In this document: piece by piece, positions 21,421 through 31,239 of the stretch | Numbering within the stretch: position 1 is the stretch's first letter | Layout: the number at the start of each line of letters is the position of its first letter | Source of the DNA: Bathynomus jamesi | Lineage: Eukaryota > Arthropoda > Malacostraca > Isopoda > Cirolanidae | Assembly (NCBI GenBank): GCA_023014485.1 | Contig: JAJOZX010003310.1 | Coordinates: 210,001 to 274,000 of the forward strand | Direction of reading: 5' to 3' | DNA length: 64,000 nt | Position numbers and translations under genes: made by a program | The notes under the pieces: model-generated | What the model was told of the DNA's origin: nothing | Databases searched by the model: none | Seen by the model: only the letters and a program-made list of their open reading frames with translations

Positions 21421-23178
21421 TGTAGCGGATCGACAAGAAATAGACCAACAAATAGACAGACAAATCCTTTCCTTCCACGCTATCACCAAAGAGTCTTGGA
21501 AAACACACGTGGGCAAAGAGTCAAACAATGAAACGTCTGTTCCTTCCCAAAAGGCGAACGCAAGCTTTTCAACTAAAGGACGCGCGGACAAGGCGTCTTA
21601 AGATTTGGTGCGAAGTCCTACGTCACAGGAACTACGTATAAAAGCGAGCACCCACTCACACTCCTTCTCACTGCTTTAGCGCTTCCATTTCGTTAGACTA
21701 CTCTGTACGTTGTCACCCCTCATCAGCTTTAACCGGCTCAAGACCAAGACTCACTTCAACACCACATTCAAGAAACGAAGCATCATTGGAAATGATCTAC
21801 CAATACTGCCGCAGCAAACCACAACGGCATCAGGAATTCCCCTTGGTCTCTTCATTACCGCACCAACCGGTTGTCAATCATCCTCGAGAGCACCGGCAAT
21901 GTTGCAACGCTACGAGAAGCATCCTCAAGGTGGACACCTTGCGTGACTCGACGGCGAAAGCTACAAGCCCAAATCACTCCACATCTGGTCAGCTTTTACC
22001 GATTTATGAAAAACGGTCGTCTACGAGACTCCATTAGGCCCACCATACCTTGACTTACGGAACAAACTTCCAAGAGACAACAACAGCCGGGCCTACTCCT
22101 ACAAGATCCTCTTCATTCCATCCACCACAACCGGGCCTACATCTCCTTCGCAAGAGGCCTAATCCACGGCACGACCAACGCGTGAGCGACCAGCTTCCAG
22201 AGGACGATGAACGACACTTCGAGCCTACGGTAATACTGTAGGTTCCTTTTCAACACTCCTTCAACAGCGGTTTCATCGTCCCGGTAAGCTAAGTACATCA
22301 TATTCTAAGTACTCTTGTGAAGCCTACATTAGCCTACCGCCGAACGGTTGGCTATACTCCAAAAGTGAGTAATTAAACGTTCCAATTGACTCTCGTGAAA
22401 GAACGCAGTAGGCCTGTTACCTAATTCAAGTGTCCTTCAGAACCTGTAATTCACATCATCCGCTATTGTGTTCACTTATATATTTGTGCGATAAATAAGT
22501 TCTCTACTGCAGGCCTAATTCATTTACAGTGTATATTCCCTCAACTATCATTAGGCCTATCCCAAACGCACGTGCATTCTTTACATCATTTACTAGGCCC
22601 ATTCAATGTTCTATGTTGCATGCCATTTACATACCATCGATGAGTATATTACTTATTACGTGTCAATTAAGCTATTAACATTTCATCTTATTAGCTAAGT
22701 CTATGTCATAAGCATAACGTAAAACTATCAATTAATTACCGTTAAGTCTTTGTTATACCACAGTGAATAAATAACGGCTTTATTTTCATAATAAAATAAA
22801 GTACCGAAACTTATTCTATTCGGTGTACCAAAACGTACGCGCTTTCTGTGTCATTAATAGGCCTCTTTCACAGATCATTTATGCATAATCTGTAGCTTCC
22901 CTAATCAGTGTATTACATAACCTATTTGTTATATTATTACGTACATGCATTATTTGTGTATTCACTAAGTTTCATATTTCAGGTTGTGTCCCATTTTGTA
23001 TACCATTAAGCCTCACGTAAACGAGCGTATTTCAAAGGTCATTATAGAATTGTTAAGCTTTCTAGTCAGTGTCTTTCGATTGTAATTTTCACTGGGAAAA
23101 TTAATATAATTATTTTCATAATAAAATACAAAACCATAAGGTACTTTTTATAACCTTAATATTAATTTGCTTGGGTGT
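21421..23178 (+). mobile_element. Possible LTR of an unidentified retroelement (TGTAGCGG start)
   Basis: The stretch starts TGTAGCGGAT, a common arthropod LTR start. It holds a TATA box and initiator in the expected place, has AATAAA-type signals near 22785-22795, and is followed by GGTGACCCTCGCTGCC near 23191, which could be a primer-binding site. No second LTR copy, gag or pol was seen, and the 3' boundary is a guess. Short open frames within (21710-22241) match nothing I know. An RNA polymerase II promoter of another kind is the alternative. Confidence 0.35.
21637..21670 (+). promoter_or_regulatory. TATA box and initiator pair
   Basis: TATAAAAG at 21637-21644 is followed about 31 nt on by TCTCACTG, an arthropod-type initiator. 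The spacing is canonical. Confidence 0.5.
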
Positions 23179-23464
23179 AATCCAAGCTGGTGACCCTCGC
23201 TGCCATTTCGGTCACTTCCAATAGTATGGTGGGCCTAATCAAATAACCACTTATTCCAATCGGTGATACTGTATGACATCATAAATTATTAACCCAGCCT
23301 TTCATTAATAAGCAATCAGTCATTGCATCAATTAATCATTGCATACAATTAAATCATTATCACCTTAAATGGCTAAAAACTAGGTCCACTATACATGCAT
23401 ACACACCATATATATATATGTATTTTTGTGGGCCTGAGCACCAGATTAGGTTACCCCTTGGAGA
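23179..23464. other. Non-coding stretch downstream of the LTR-like region
   Basis: No gag frame or other coding seen; AT-rich. Confidence 0.4.
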
Positions 23465-23545
23465 TCACACACACACACACACCACACACATATATATATC
23501 AGTGGCGTGCGGTGGGTGTGTCCACAGGGCAAGCGGGAGCTGCAA

Positions 23546-23576
<31 letters not shown>

Positions 23577-23578
23577 GA
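23465..23578. repeat. (CA)n, (TA)n and (AT)n tracts around a CAGTGGCGTGC terminus
   Basis: Microsatellites at 23465-23499 and 23551-23577 bracket a hAT-like terminus CAGTGGCGTGC at 23500, whose inverted partner lies at 26975-26985. Confidence 0.75.
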
Positions 23579-23621
23579 AAATTATTTCACGAAAGTAACA
23601 CGAAAGTAATATATATATATA

Positions 23622-23871
23622 TGTTAAACACAGACCGTGCATGGAACAAGGAACTCTTCTGGGAAATTACATCCACTATAGTTCGAATAAGTAATGATAA
23701 ATGACAAATACTATAGTTCTTTCTTTCTCATGATCTTAGCCCGACGTGGGCAAAGGGTCACTCGCAAAGAGGTCCCAAAAATATAGCTTCCCTCACCAGC
23801 TATCTGCAAAGCAGATATGATCCAGCTTTGGGACAGGATCTAGGGTTTACAACACGGTCTGTGTTCAAACA
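23622..23871. mobile_element. Probable MITE with TGTTNAACACAGACCGTG termini
   Basis: Inverted termini (TGTTAAACACAGACCGTG and its near-complement) are flanked by TATA-rich DNA. About 250 bp, no ORF. The target duplication cannot be resolved because the flanks are AT repeats. Confidence 0.5.
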
Positions 23872-23918
23872 TATAAGTTTCTAAGGGGACCATTCTGAGT
23901 TTGTATATATATATATTA

Positions 23919-24939
23919 CACTGCCCAACAAAAAATTTTTTTTTGCTGCTGATTTAATTCTAAGACCTGTTTCTGGATAATACTGATGTGCTGATTTAAA
24001 AAATCACCTTAGATTTTGTCCATCACATCAGGTTTTCGTGCAATGCAATATGCCTATTTTGGGTGATCTATGAAGGGCGCTTATCAAAATTGATGATTTT
24101 TGAGACCTGTTAACAGCTGTTTTGCTGTTAAAATTTTATCTGTGGAATACGCAAATCTGTGCATTAAATCTAAAGGTCATGTACAACATATTAAAATCTT
24201 GGGTATCTGTGATTTCCCCAGGTGTGAGCGTGACGTCATGATCTGAGAGAGATTTCCCATTGGCGGAGTGAGAGCAGCCGGTTCCGCTAGTGACGTTACT
24301 TGTAAACTTTCAGCAGTTGGGTTGCAACATGAGCATTAAAGTTCACTATCTCAGCAGTCATCTGGATAAATTTCCAGAAAATCTTGGTGATGTTAGTGAA
24401 GAGCAAGGTGAAAGGTTCCACCAAGATATCAAAGTGATGGAAGAACGATACCAAGGAAGATAGGATACCCATATGATGGCTGACTACCGCTGGAGCCTGC
24501 AAAGAGATTGTCTTGACATCTCTCATTCTAGGAAGTCCTATAAGAGAAAATTTATCAGCACTGAAAAGTAAGAAAACAAGAAAAAGACAATGTTAAGAAA
24601 ACTGGTCCCGTGCTTGCTTTAATATGGATTCATTTTTTGCTTATTTAAACACTTTTAATCACTTTATGTGTCAATATTACCATTGTATATTAAAGTTCAC
24701 TCCCTGCACAATTGTTTACTTTTCCATGCTGATTCTGAGTATGTAAAAACTTATTTTTTGAAAAGAAAAAAAATTGGGCATAACCCTGCCAAAATGCGAT
24801 ATCTCCAAAATATCCGTATTTGATTGCTCGAAAACCTGACGTGATAGGCAAAAACTAAGGTGATTTTTTAAATCAGCACACCAAAATTACCTAAAAACAG
24901 GTGTTAGAATTAAATCAGCAAAATTGGTGTTGGGCAGTG
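23919..24939 (+). mobile_element. Second CACTA-like element, 1021 bp, non-autonomous, TTA target duplication
   Basis: The termini CACTGCCCAACA are inverted, with about 130 bp of imperfect TIR that share TGCTGATTTAA motifs. TTA occurs on both sides (23916-23918, 24940-24942). The TIR sequence differs from the 17751-20535 element apart from CACTG, so it is a different family of the same type. It keeps only the 3' coding end of the same protein family. It is inserted at the very start of the hAT-like element that begins TAGTGGTGG. Confidence 0.85.
24305..24571 (+). pseudogene. C-terminal remnant of the CACTA-like element protein
   Basis: The frame reads CNMSIKVHYLSSHLDKFPEN, DVSEEQGERFHQDIKVMEER and YQGR, then a TAG (24458) where the relative has Trp, then MMADYRWSLQRD and a basic tail to TAA. 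It aligns closely with the last 89 residues of the 18033-20286 gene. The upstream four fifths, including all CxxC motifs, are missing. That the same protein end sits in a second element with CACTG ends is the key support for the protein belonging to the transposon. Confidence 0.85.
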
Positions 24940-25360
24940 TTAGTGGTGGACCGGATGTCAGTTTTTCAACATCTGCAGATGCGGATGCGGAACTCTAATT
25001 TCAATATCCGCGGATGCGGATGCGGATATTTAGTTAATCTATCAATATAATATAGAATTATGAATATATGACTAATTTTTCAAATTTCGTGATATTACTA
25101 TTATGGCAGGCAATGCATAAGAATTAAAATTAATATTAAGGTTTTCATTATGATAAAAATAATAACTTTCTCAAGAGTTTCAGCCACAGAAAATTGAATG
25201 AAACAAGTTTCATTCAATTTTCTGTTACCAGGTATTTATATTTTGAGGTTTATATATTTGTTTGTTCATTAATAATTAATTAATACTTTACATGAAATGT
25301 GCATGACTGGGCCTTATAAGCTGCTTTATAAGCTAATTTAAATGTAAATTGCATAATTTA

Positions 25361-26734
25361 CGGGGCTCCAATAAACCTTAGCCCCCCCCCCCCCCGCCCA
25401 TGACCTAAACCATTAGAGGTACAGTAAAACTAAACATACCTTACAAAAGAGAATTTAATCCTGCATTTAATGAGAAACAATTAAAACTTGGTGTTCCCGC
25501 CATTGGCTTCCAAGACAGCCTGAATTCACTTTGGGTAGCTTGCCAAAAGTGACGTGAATAGATCTTGATCGTTACGCAAATTTGCTAAAACAGTTTCAAT
25601 GTGTTGCGTCATTGTATCCTTAGAAAATCGATTTGCTGCAGGTTCTTGAAACAAGAGACATTCAACCTTGTCCTTTATAACTGATCCAATGTGTTCACAG
25701 ACGTTCAGGTCAGGAGAATTTTCTGGCCATTCTTCATTTCCAAAGAAATCGATCTCATGGTTCCGCAACAACTGTTGAGTGGCTAATGCCTTAAAGCAGG
25801 GGGCCTTATCGTGCAGAAGTGTGACATGATCGACATCTATAGCACTGTTTGGGTTTCTTAGAAAAGGAATGACATGCTGGGATAGAATAATATCACGAAA
25901 ATGCTGTCCATCCCAACTCTGACCATTTGGCTTCAGCACCCACATGAGCTTCTTTGCAGTGAACAAAACAAACATACCAACACAGTGGACTTTTTAATAA
26001 TTCGCGATAATGTTCATTGTCATCGATTTCATCTGGTGTTGTGGCCCACACTCGAACATTTTGGTAGTTAGGCCGGCGTGTTACGTAAACAAAAAATTCA
26101 TCGGAGGCAGCTAAATGCATGAAATCATCCACATCCCAATCTTCAAGATAATGGGCAGACCACATTCTGTCATCGATGTTAAGTTGAGTTTTTCTTGGCT
26201 TTGGAAGTTCATGCCAAGGCTTTAAACCTTGTCTATGACGGTACAGTCAAATGATCTCACCACTAACGATCTTTCCTCTCAACACTTCGATCTCTCTAGA
26301 AAGTTTAGCACAGCTGTTTTTCCGCTTACGCGTACCGCTTTCAATGATGTCTTTGTTTCCTGAGAGAGTGGCAAATTTGGGCGCCCAGATTTGGTTATAT
26401 CCATTTCACATTTCTCCAAAGTTTTATTTCAATTTCTTTTGACGAAGTTCTCACTTCTTCGCAACTTTTTGGCAACCCATGAACGTGTTATAAAGGTGGC
26501 TCCAGCATTACGAGCTTCCCAAAATGTTATTGCTCGTATGCGATCTATCACACGTTGCCTCTCCGAATCACCAATTAATTGAGAAGCCATTATATTATCA
26601 CTTTATCAGCTAGAGTAATTTTAATACCTGCAATAAATAAAGAATTTTATATATTTTTATAATCACTAAAAACTATTTGATATAAGTAAACATGTAAGCT
26701 GCAAATGTGGGGGGCTAAGGTTTTTGGAACCCCT
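25361..26734 (-). mobile_element. Tc1/mariner element of DD37E type, copy 1, 1374 bp
   Basis: Imperfect inverted ends (CGGGGCTCCAATAAACC left; AGGGGTTCCAAAAACC right) run into AGCCCCCC, with TA outside. A near-identical copy is at 60280-61651. Confidence 0.85.
25481..26590 (-). pseudogene. DD37E-type Tc1/mariner transposase, copy 1
   Basis: It starts MASQLIGDSERQRVIDRI, a helix-turn-helix start. The core is in several frames: first Asp in LAASDEFFVYVTRRP, second in VTLLHDKAPCFKALATQQLL, and Glu in PENSPDLNVCEHIGS. Counting residues between the second Asp and the Glu gives 37, the spacing of the TRT group. Several frameshifts and a stop at 25526 before the natural C-terminus disable it. The TRT name is inferred from spacing only. 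Confidence 0.78.
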
Positions 26735-26819
26735 TATTAGAAGTAATATCCGAATAACATCCGCAGTCAGAATTGCGGATGCGGATGTTAAAAATGATGC
26801 GGATATCCGGTCCACCACT

Positions 26820-26820
26820 A

Positions 26821-26851
<31 letters not shown>

Positions 26852-26982
26852 TACACAGTACATTATACAAGCATCATAACTTTATATTAGTTTTCGATTA
26901 CTGTAATAATATACTGACTTTTTGTAATTTGACCTTTAACTGTGTAGGCGGCGCATGCCCCGCTTACCCTGACTGCACGCCA

Positions 26983-27023
<41 letters not shown>
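26820..27023. repeat. (AT)n tracts around a CAGTGGCGTGC terminus
   Basis: (AT)n at 26820-26850 and 26986-27023. Between them is a hAT-like terminus reading CAGTGGCGTGC inward on the minus strand from 26985, followed outside by ATATATAT. Confidence 0.7.
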
Positions 27024-27029
<6 letters not shown>

Positions 27030-27290
27030 TTTTTTTTTTGGGGGGGGGAGCATTGTTGCATAACCCCACTCTCCCCTTGGAGGTGGTTAAAAACAGTCGC
27101 ATCATGTTGCATGCTATGTTGGAAGTTGCAATGGGACAAGTTGCAATGTTGTAAGCTGCAATGTTGCATTGCAGTTGCACTCGGCCTTTTTGCACACATA
27201 CTACTCAAGAGTAAAGTATCTTAGAACATGAATGTGCCATTTTAATCTCTTTTTTTTAAAAAAACACCGAATGTGCTAATAAACATTTAC
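27024..27290. other. Non-coding stretch with GTTGCA-type short repeats
   Basis: Poly-T and poly-G runs, then several TTGCAATG/GTTGCA repeats at about 27100-27180. No gene seen. Confidence 0.5.
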
Positions 27291-27295
27291 TGATT

Positions 27296-27370
27296 CGCCT
27301 CGGTGGTGTAGTGGTTAGCGTCGCTGACTACGAATCCATCGGCCCCGGGATCGAGACGCGGTGAAGGATG
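27296..27370 (+). repeat. tRNA-like SINE head (Arg-ACG-like)
   Basis: A-box TGGTGTAGTGG and a degenerate B-box GGATCGAGACG are spaced as in a tRNA, with GACTACGAATC resembling a tRNA-Arg(ACG) anticodon arm. The acceptor stem is not closed, so this is a pseudo-tRNA or SINE head rather than a working tRNA. Confidence 0.55.
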
Positions 27371-27436
27371 CCGGCGCGCAGAAAAACACAGCTGTTCATC
27401 CTTCCACACAATAAAGAAAGTGGTTGGTAGATAAAT

Positions 27437-27505
27437 GGGTACCCTGGGTGGCCTAGTGGTTAAGATGCTGGGCTGCTGGTGGGGGCGTGGTTCGGATTCT
27501 ACGTT
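27437..27505 (+). repeat. Second tRNA-like SINE head
   Basis: A-box TGGCCTAGTGG and B-box GGTTCGGATTCT in tRNA-like spacing, about 70 bp downstream of the first head and in the same orientation. Confidence 0.55.
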
Positions 27506-27690
27506 AAACTGTAGGTCTAAGGTGGAGTGAAAAAAGCTTGACATTCGTCAGAATAAACAATTCGGGCGAAGCTAACCAAAGGAACCTGATAAAGTCATTT
27601 TAAATAATTATTACCACAAAACATATAAGTACAAACTATCCAATAAAAATTGGGAATACGGCTCTTGCAAGGGTGAATGAGGTTAAAGTA

Positions 27691-27913
27691 CAGGGTGTTT
27701 TAGGTCGACCCTAGAAATATGGAAAAGAAACACTTCATATTAGTTACGGAATTACTATGACAAACTTCAAATACCAAATACCAAATCAAACTATAAATTC
27801 CGGAATTTGTAGTTTGTGTTTGGTAGTTGGTTTTTGAAGTTTGTCATAGTAATTCCGTAACTAATATGAAGTGTTTCTTTCCCATATTCTTAGGGTCGAC
27901 CTGAAACACCCTG
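27691..27913. mobile_element. Palindromic mariner-type MITE, 223 bp
   Basis: The two halves are almost perfect reverse complements starting CAGGGTGTTTTAGGTCG, with TA outside both ends. CAGGGTG ends are shared with the rosa-type elements, which may have mobilised it. Confidence 0.92.
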
Positions 27914-28040
27914 TACTTGACCCTTAATTTGGACGAAAAACTAAATTTCAGTTGTCATGTACAACATATCAAATCCGAAATGTCGAGATTTCTCTTCATA
28001 TTTAAACTAAAAACGTCCCTTTCTCAAAACGCACTTCTTA

Positions 28041-28517
28041 CCCTATATTATTACTTCATCCATCCACATTTGTTATATTGCATTACGACATAGGGTAAAT
28101 AAAAGAAATATATAAAACGTCGTTTGGAAGTCATTCATAAAAAAATGTCTGCGAACTCTCTCGAATAATGACAACGGACCAAGCCATCCTTCCCCAGTGT
28201 TTAAAGAACTAAATGACTTATACATATTCAATGTTACTGTCAATATGTTCAAAGTTATCAATAAAAATGGGCATACATCACCCATTCAAAGATCAATCAA
28301 TCACCCTGCATCAAACATGTCATCATTATAACACTATACTGTAGACTCCCCCAGAGGTTTTATACATAAACCAAACTATACAGTGGAAACTGCAAGAAAT
28401 GCAATCGCTTTCAAAGGAACAGATGTATGGAATGCAATTCCCATAAGTATCAGGGAGACTTCATTACTAAATGTATTTAGCAAATCACTAAAGAAGTATT
28501 TAATTAGCTCTGACTAA
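28041..28517 (+). pseudogene. LINE C-terminal RT remnant (CR1/jockey-like, distinct family)
   Basis: Decayed frames read YFIHPHLLYCIT, then VFKELNDLYIFNVTVNMFKV, a stop at 28285, and ETARNAIAFKG-DVWNAIPISIR with SKSLKKYLI before TAA. These are the usual C-terminal blocks of a CR1/jockey-like LINE. It is not closely related to the (CT)n-associated LINE. Confidence 0.65.
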
Positions 28518-28742
28518 TGTATAAGTTCACTACTATTATTACCATAGTAATTAAGTACCCAGTTTATAATTAACTATTTAAAATACTCGTATGCTAATTT
28601 CATTAAGTACTTTTAATGTCATAATTTATCCATTTATCCTACAAAACAATTATCAAGCATCATTTATTTTCTACTAAATATACAACTGATCATTTTATTT
28701 AAAATTGTGTAAAATAATCAAACTACCTTTGTAAGTTTTTAC

Positions 28743-28788
<46 letters not shown>

Positions 28789-28887
28789 GTTGTCATTTTC
28801 ATATCTTTCTTGTAATGAACAAACTGAATCCCATTAATTTTGCCAAAAAAAGCACCATGCTTCCTATGGCATATTCAGATTAGAATA
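28518..28887. other. Non-coding stretch with (TTA)n
   Basis: Holds a (TTA)n trinucleotide repeat at about 28745-28788 and nothing coding. Confidence 0.6.
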
Positions 28888-29280
28888 TTGGGTGCTACTA
28901 TAGCGTGATTCCACCTCGATTCGGCGGTCTACCTTTTAATTATAGCTTCTTACCTTGTTTACTAATTGCTTGTTTACATTCCAATGTCCATCGCCCTTGA
29001 CGATTGGTTAGGTTTAGTCATGATATTTTCGTTAGTTTTAACGAAAATATCGTGACTAAACCTAACCAATCGTAGGTAGACCACATACTATAGTAGCACC
29101 GAAACTATTTTTTAAATAAATAAAATTGAATAATAAATAGCATTTTATATTTATTATATTTTCATTTATACCTTGGATAGGAATCACACTCTACAGTACT
29201 GTAGCTTCGAACCAAAACGGGTAGGAATCACCCGATAGTATCGAAGTCACCGGTAGGAATCACGCTAGAGTAGCACCGAA
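28888..29280. mobile_element. MITE, 393 bp, TTCGGTGCTACT termini, TA flanks
   Basis: Inverted ends (TTGGGTGCTACTATAGCG left; TTCGGTGCTACTCTAGCG right) continue into TGATTCC. TA lies outside both ends. An internal extra copy of the terminal block ends at 29102. It carries a strong internal hairpin at 29000-29073. Confidence 0.75.
29000..29073. repeat. 35-bp-arm hairpin with TTAGGTTTAG motif
   Basis: Arms 29000-29034 and 29039-29073 (ACGATTGGTTAGG...) are inverted with at most one mismatch around a 4-nt loop. The same arm sequence recurs at 62274-62362 and, as half, at 61736-61772. Confidence 0.9.
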
Positions 29281-29364
29281 TATTGTATAATAAATGGAAT
29301 TAATGTGATTGTTAATAATGCAACTTGACGTGATTATTAATTAGAAATTTGTTTTATATTAATT

Positions 29365-29365
<1 letters not shown>

Positions 29366-29397
<32 letters not shown>
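29366..29397 (+). repeat. (GA)n microsatellite
   Basis: Pure GA run. Confidence 0.95.
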
Positions 29398-29402
<5 letters not shown>

Positions 29403-29459
29403 AATCCCAGTTCGTATGGCCAGAGAGTAATTAGTTTTAAAATTTACAGTTACAACTCT

Positions 29460-29598
29460 GTACAGTGCTTACAATAAGTCTCGCGCGTCTGTCTCGCCCC
29501 AAGCTAGTCTGTTAGGTATAAAATGGGCGGTCCTTATGGAAGCGGAGGTGTGTTCGGATTGGTGCACATAATTGCTCTAACCCCATCAATGACGTCCA
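29460..29598 (+). repeat. Left arm of a distant inverted duplication, with TATA box
   Basis: This 139-bp block is found inverted at 33237-33375 with few differences. It contains GGTATAAAATGGGCGG (TATA at 29517-29523). The identity of the source is unknown; it could be the end or promoter of a mobile element. Confidence 0.8.
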
Positions 29599-29645
29599 CA
29601 TTATCATTGTGTCGATCACTCTATCTATTTATACATAGAGACAAA

Positions 29646-29647
<2 letters not shown>

Positions 29648-29707
<60 letters not shown>

Positions 29708-29763
29708 TATGCAGGAGATAACGCTCTCTCTCTCTCCATCCTCTCTCTCTCCATCCTCTCTGA
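29648..29763. repeat. (AT)n and (CT)n-rich microsatellites
   Basis: (AT)n 29648-29704, then CT-rich tracts up to the LINE 3' UTR fragment. Confidence 0.9.
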
Positions 29764-29836
29764 TGGTACCTCCTCGGTATGGGCCGCAAGGCCTTTTGAG
29801 GTACTTCTTTTCCTTGTAACTCTCTCTCTTCTCTCT

Positions 29837-29871
<35 letters not shown>
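29764..29871 (+). mobile_element. 3'-UTR end of the (CT)n-associated LINE, with its (CT)n tail
   Basis: TGGTACCTCCTCGGTATGGG to CTTGTAACT matches the 3' end of the 6022-9180 LINE and runs into (CT)n. It is very short, 5'-truncated just after another CT-rich tract. Confidence 0.85.
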
Positions 29872-29874
<3 letters not shown>

Positions 29875-30874
29875 AAAGCCTTTGATAAGGTATCTCACCG
29901 CCGGCTAATGGCGAAAGTGCGCGCGCTGGGTATCGGTGGGGAAGTAGTAGGTGGATTGAAAAACTGGCTGAAGAATAGGCGGCAGAGGGTTGTAATTAAA
30001 GGGGTTAGTTCGGGTTGGGCCTCAGTCACTAGTGGGGTTCCTCAGGGTTCCGTTTTGGGGCCACTGTTGTTTATCATTTACATAAATGATATCGACGGTG
30101 GCATCGTCAGTCGGATCGCCAAATTCGCTGATGACACCAAGCTTGGGGCCAATGTTGGGACGCCCGAAGCGATCGAGCAACTGCGTGCGGACCTAGGTAG
30201 GATAGGAGAGTGGTCCGAAAAATGGCAAATGCCGTTTAGCTTGGGTAAATGCAAAGTATGTTGGGGAGTAATATCGAGGCGACCGATTTGGAAAAGGACT
30301 TGGGTGTGCTAATTAGCAGCGACCTTAAATTTACCAAACAGTGCGTAGAGGTTGAAAAGAAAGCCCAGAAGCTGTTAGGTTATATCAGGAGGCAATTTCA
30401 GTTTCGGAACAAGGAGATTGTGCTCTCTCTGTACAATTCCCTGGTTCGGCCGCACCTGGAATATGCTCCTGGTCGCCCACCCTCAGGAAAGATATTGAGA
30501 GGCTGGAGCGAGTGCAGGCGAGGGCCACAAAGTTAATCCCTTCCGTTAGGCATATGGGCTACAATCGACGGTTACGCGCCCTGAACTTGTTTTCGCTTGA
30601 AACTCGGAGGCTGCGCGGTCAACTGATCGAGGTTTTCAAGCTCTTACGAGGGTTCAACGATGTCGATTTTAGAAGTATGTTTAGTTTAAATGATAACCCA
30701 ACTCGCAACAATGGTTGGAAGTTGGATTTGAAACGGTTTAGGACTAGTGTGTGTGGGAATTACTTTACGTATAAGATCTGTGACACATGGAACAGGTTAC
30801 CTTCGGAAGTTGTGAACAGTTCCTCTGTGGATCAGTTCAAGAAAAGGTTAGACGAAATCTTGCACACTATTTGA
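29872..30874 (+). pseudogene. 5'-truncated copy of the (CT)n-associated LINE, RT to C-terminus
   Basis: The copy starts directly after (CT)n at the RT motif QKAFDKVSHRRL. It keeps SGVPQGSVLGPLLF and IAKFADDTKLG, then has a small deletion near 30257 and a frameshift near 30465, and ends VVNSSSVDQFKKRL and LHTI at 30874. It is more intact in the FADD region than the copy at 6022 (INDIDGG retained). It joins the preceding LINE end head-to-tail through (CT)n. After the stop, AAAGACATTTAGGACCT (from the inverted arm at 5785) follows instead of the normal 3' UTR. Confidence 0.85.
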
Positions 30875-30887
30875 GTGTGTAAAGACA

Positions 30888-31032
30888 TTTAGGACCTCAA
30901 TCTGCGGAAATTTCTTTTCCTATAAAATAGTTAATATCTGGAACCAACTTCCCTCAGAGGTTGTTTCCAGTCAAAGTGTAAATCTGTTTAAAAATAGGCT
31001 AGACAAAGTACTGAACACACTCATAGTTTAAG
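30888..31032 (+). pseudogene. Diverged LINE C-terminal remnant
   Basis: The frame reads CGNFFSYKIVNIWNQLPSEV, SSQSVNLFKNRLDKVLNTL then TAA, aligned with the C-terminus of the LINE at 30700-30874 but clearly diverged. A 3' UTR follows up to the LINE end at 31383. Confidence 0.75.
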
Positions 31033-31239
31033 ATTAAAACCTCAGAAAACTCTGCAGGAGTTCGCTTGCTCGGTGTCTCTGTGAGCAAGCTAAATATAGA
31101 GCTATTTATATATTCTCCACTTTCCTGTAAAATTTCCTTGGCTACTTTTCCAGGGTCAAGGTATTTTCTTCAACCTTTTTCCGTACCTGCCTCTGGCAGG
31201 GAGGGAGCGGAGGGTGGGGAGAGAGCCTTCTACTTTACT

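Larger units (their letters stand above)
24941..26818. mobile_element. hAT-like element with TAGTGGTGGACCGG termini, split by a DD37E Tc1
   Basis: Inverted ends TAGTGGTGGACCGGAT are flanked by AT tracts that could hide an ATATATAT duplication. Subterminal GCGGATGCGGAT repeats occur at both sides. The left end was itself hit by the CACTA-like element and the middle by the Tc1 at 25361. No hAT transposase is seen. Confidence 0.65.
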
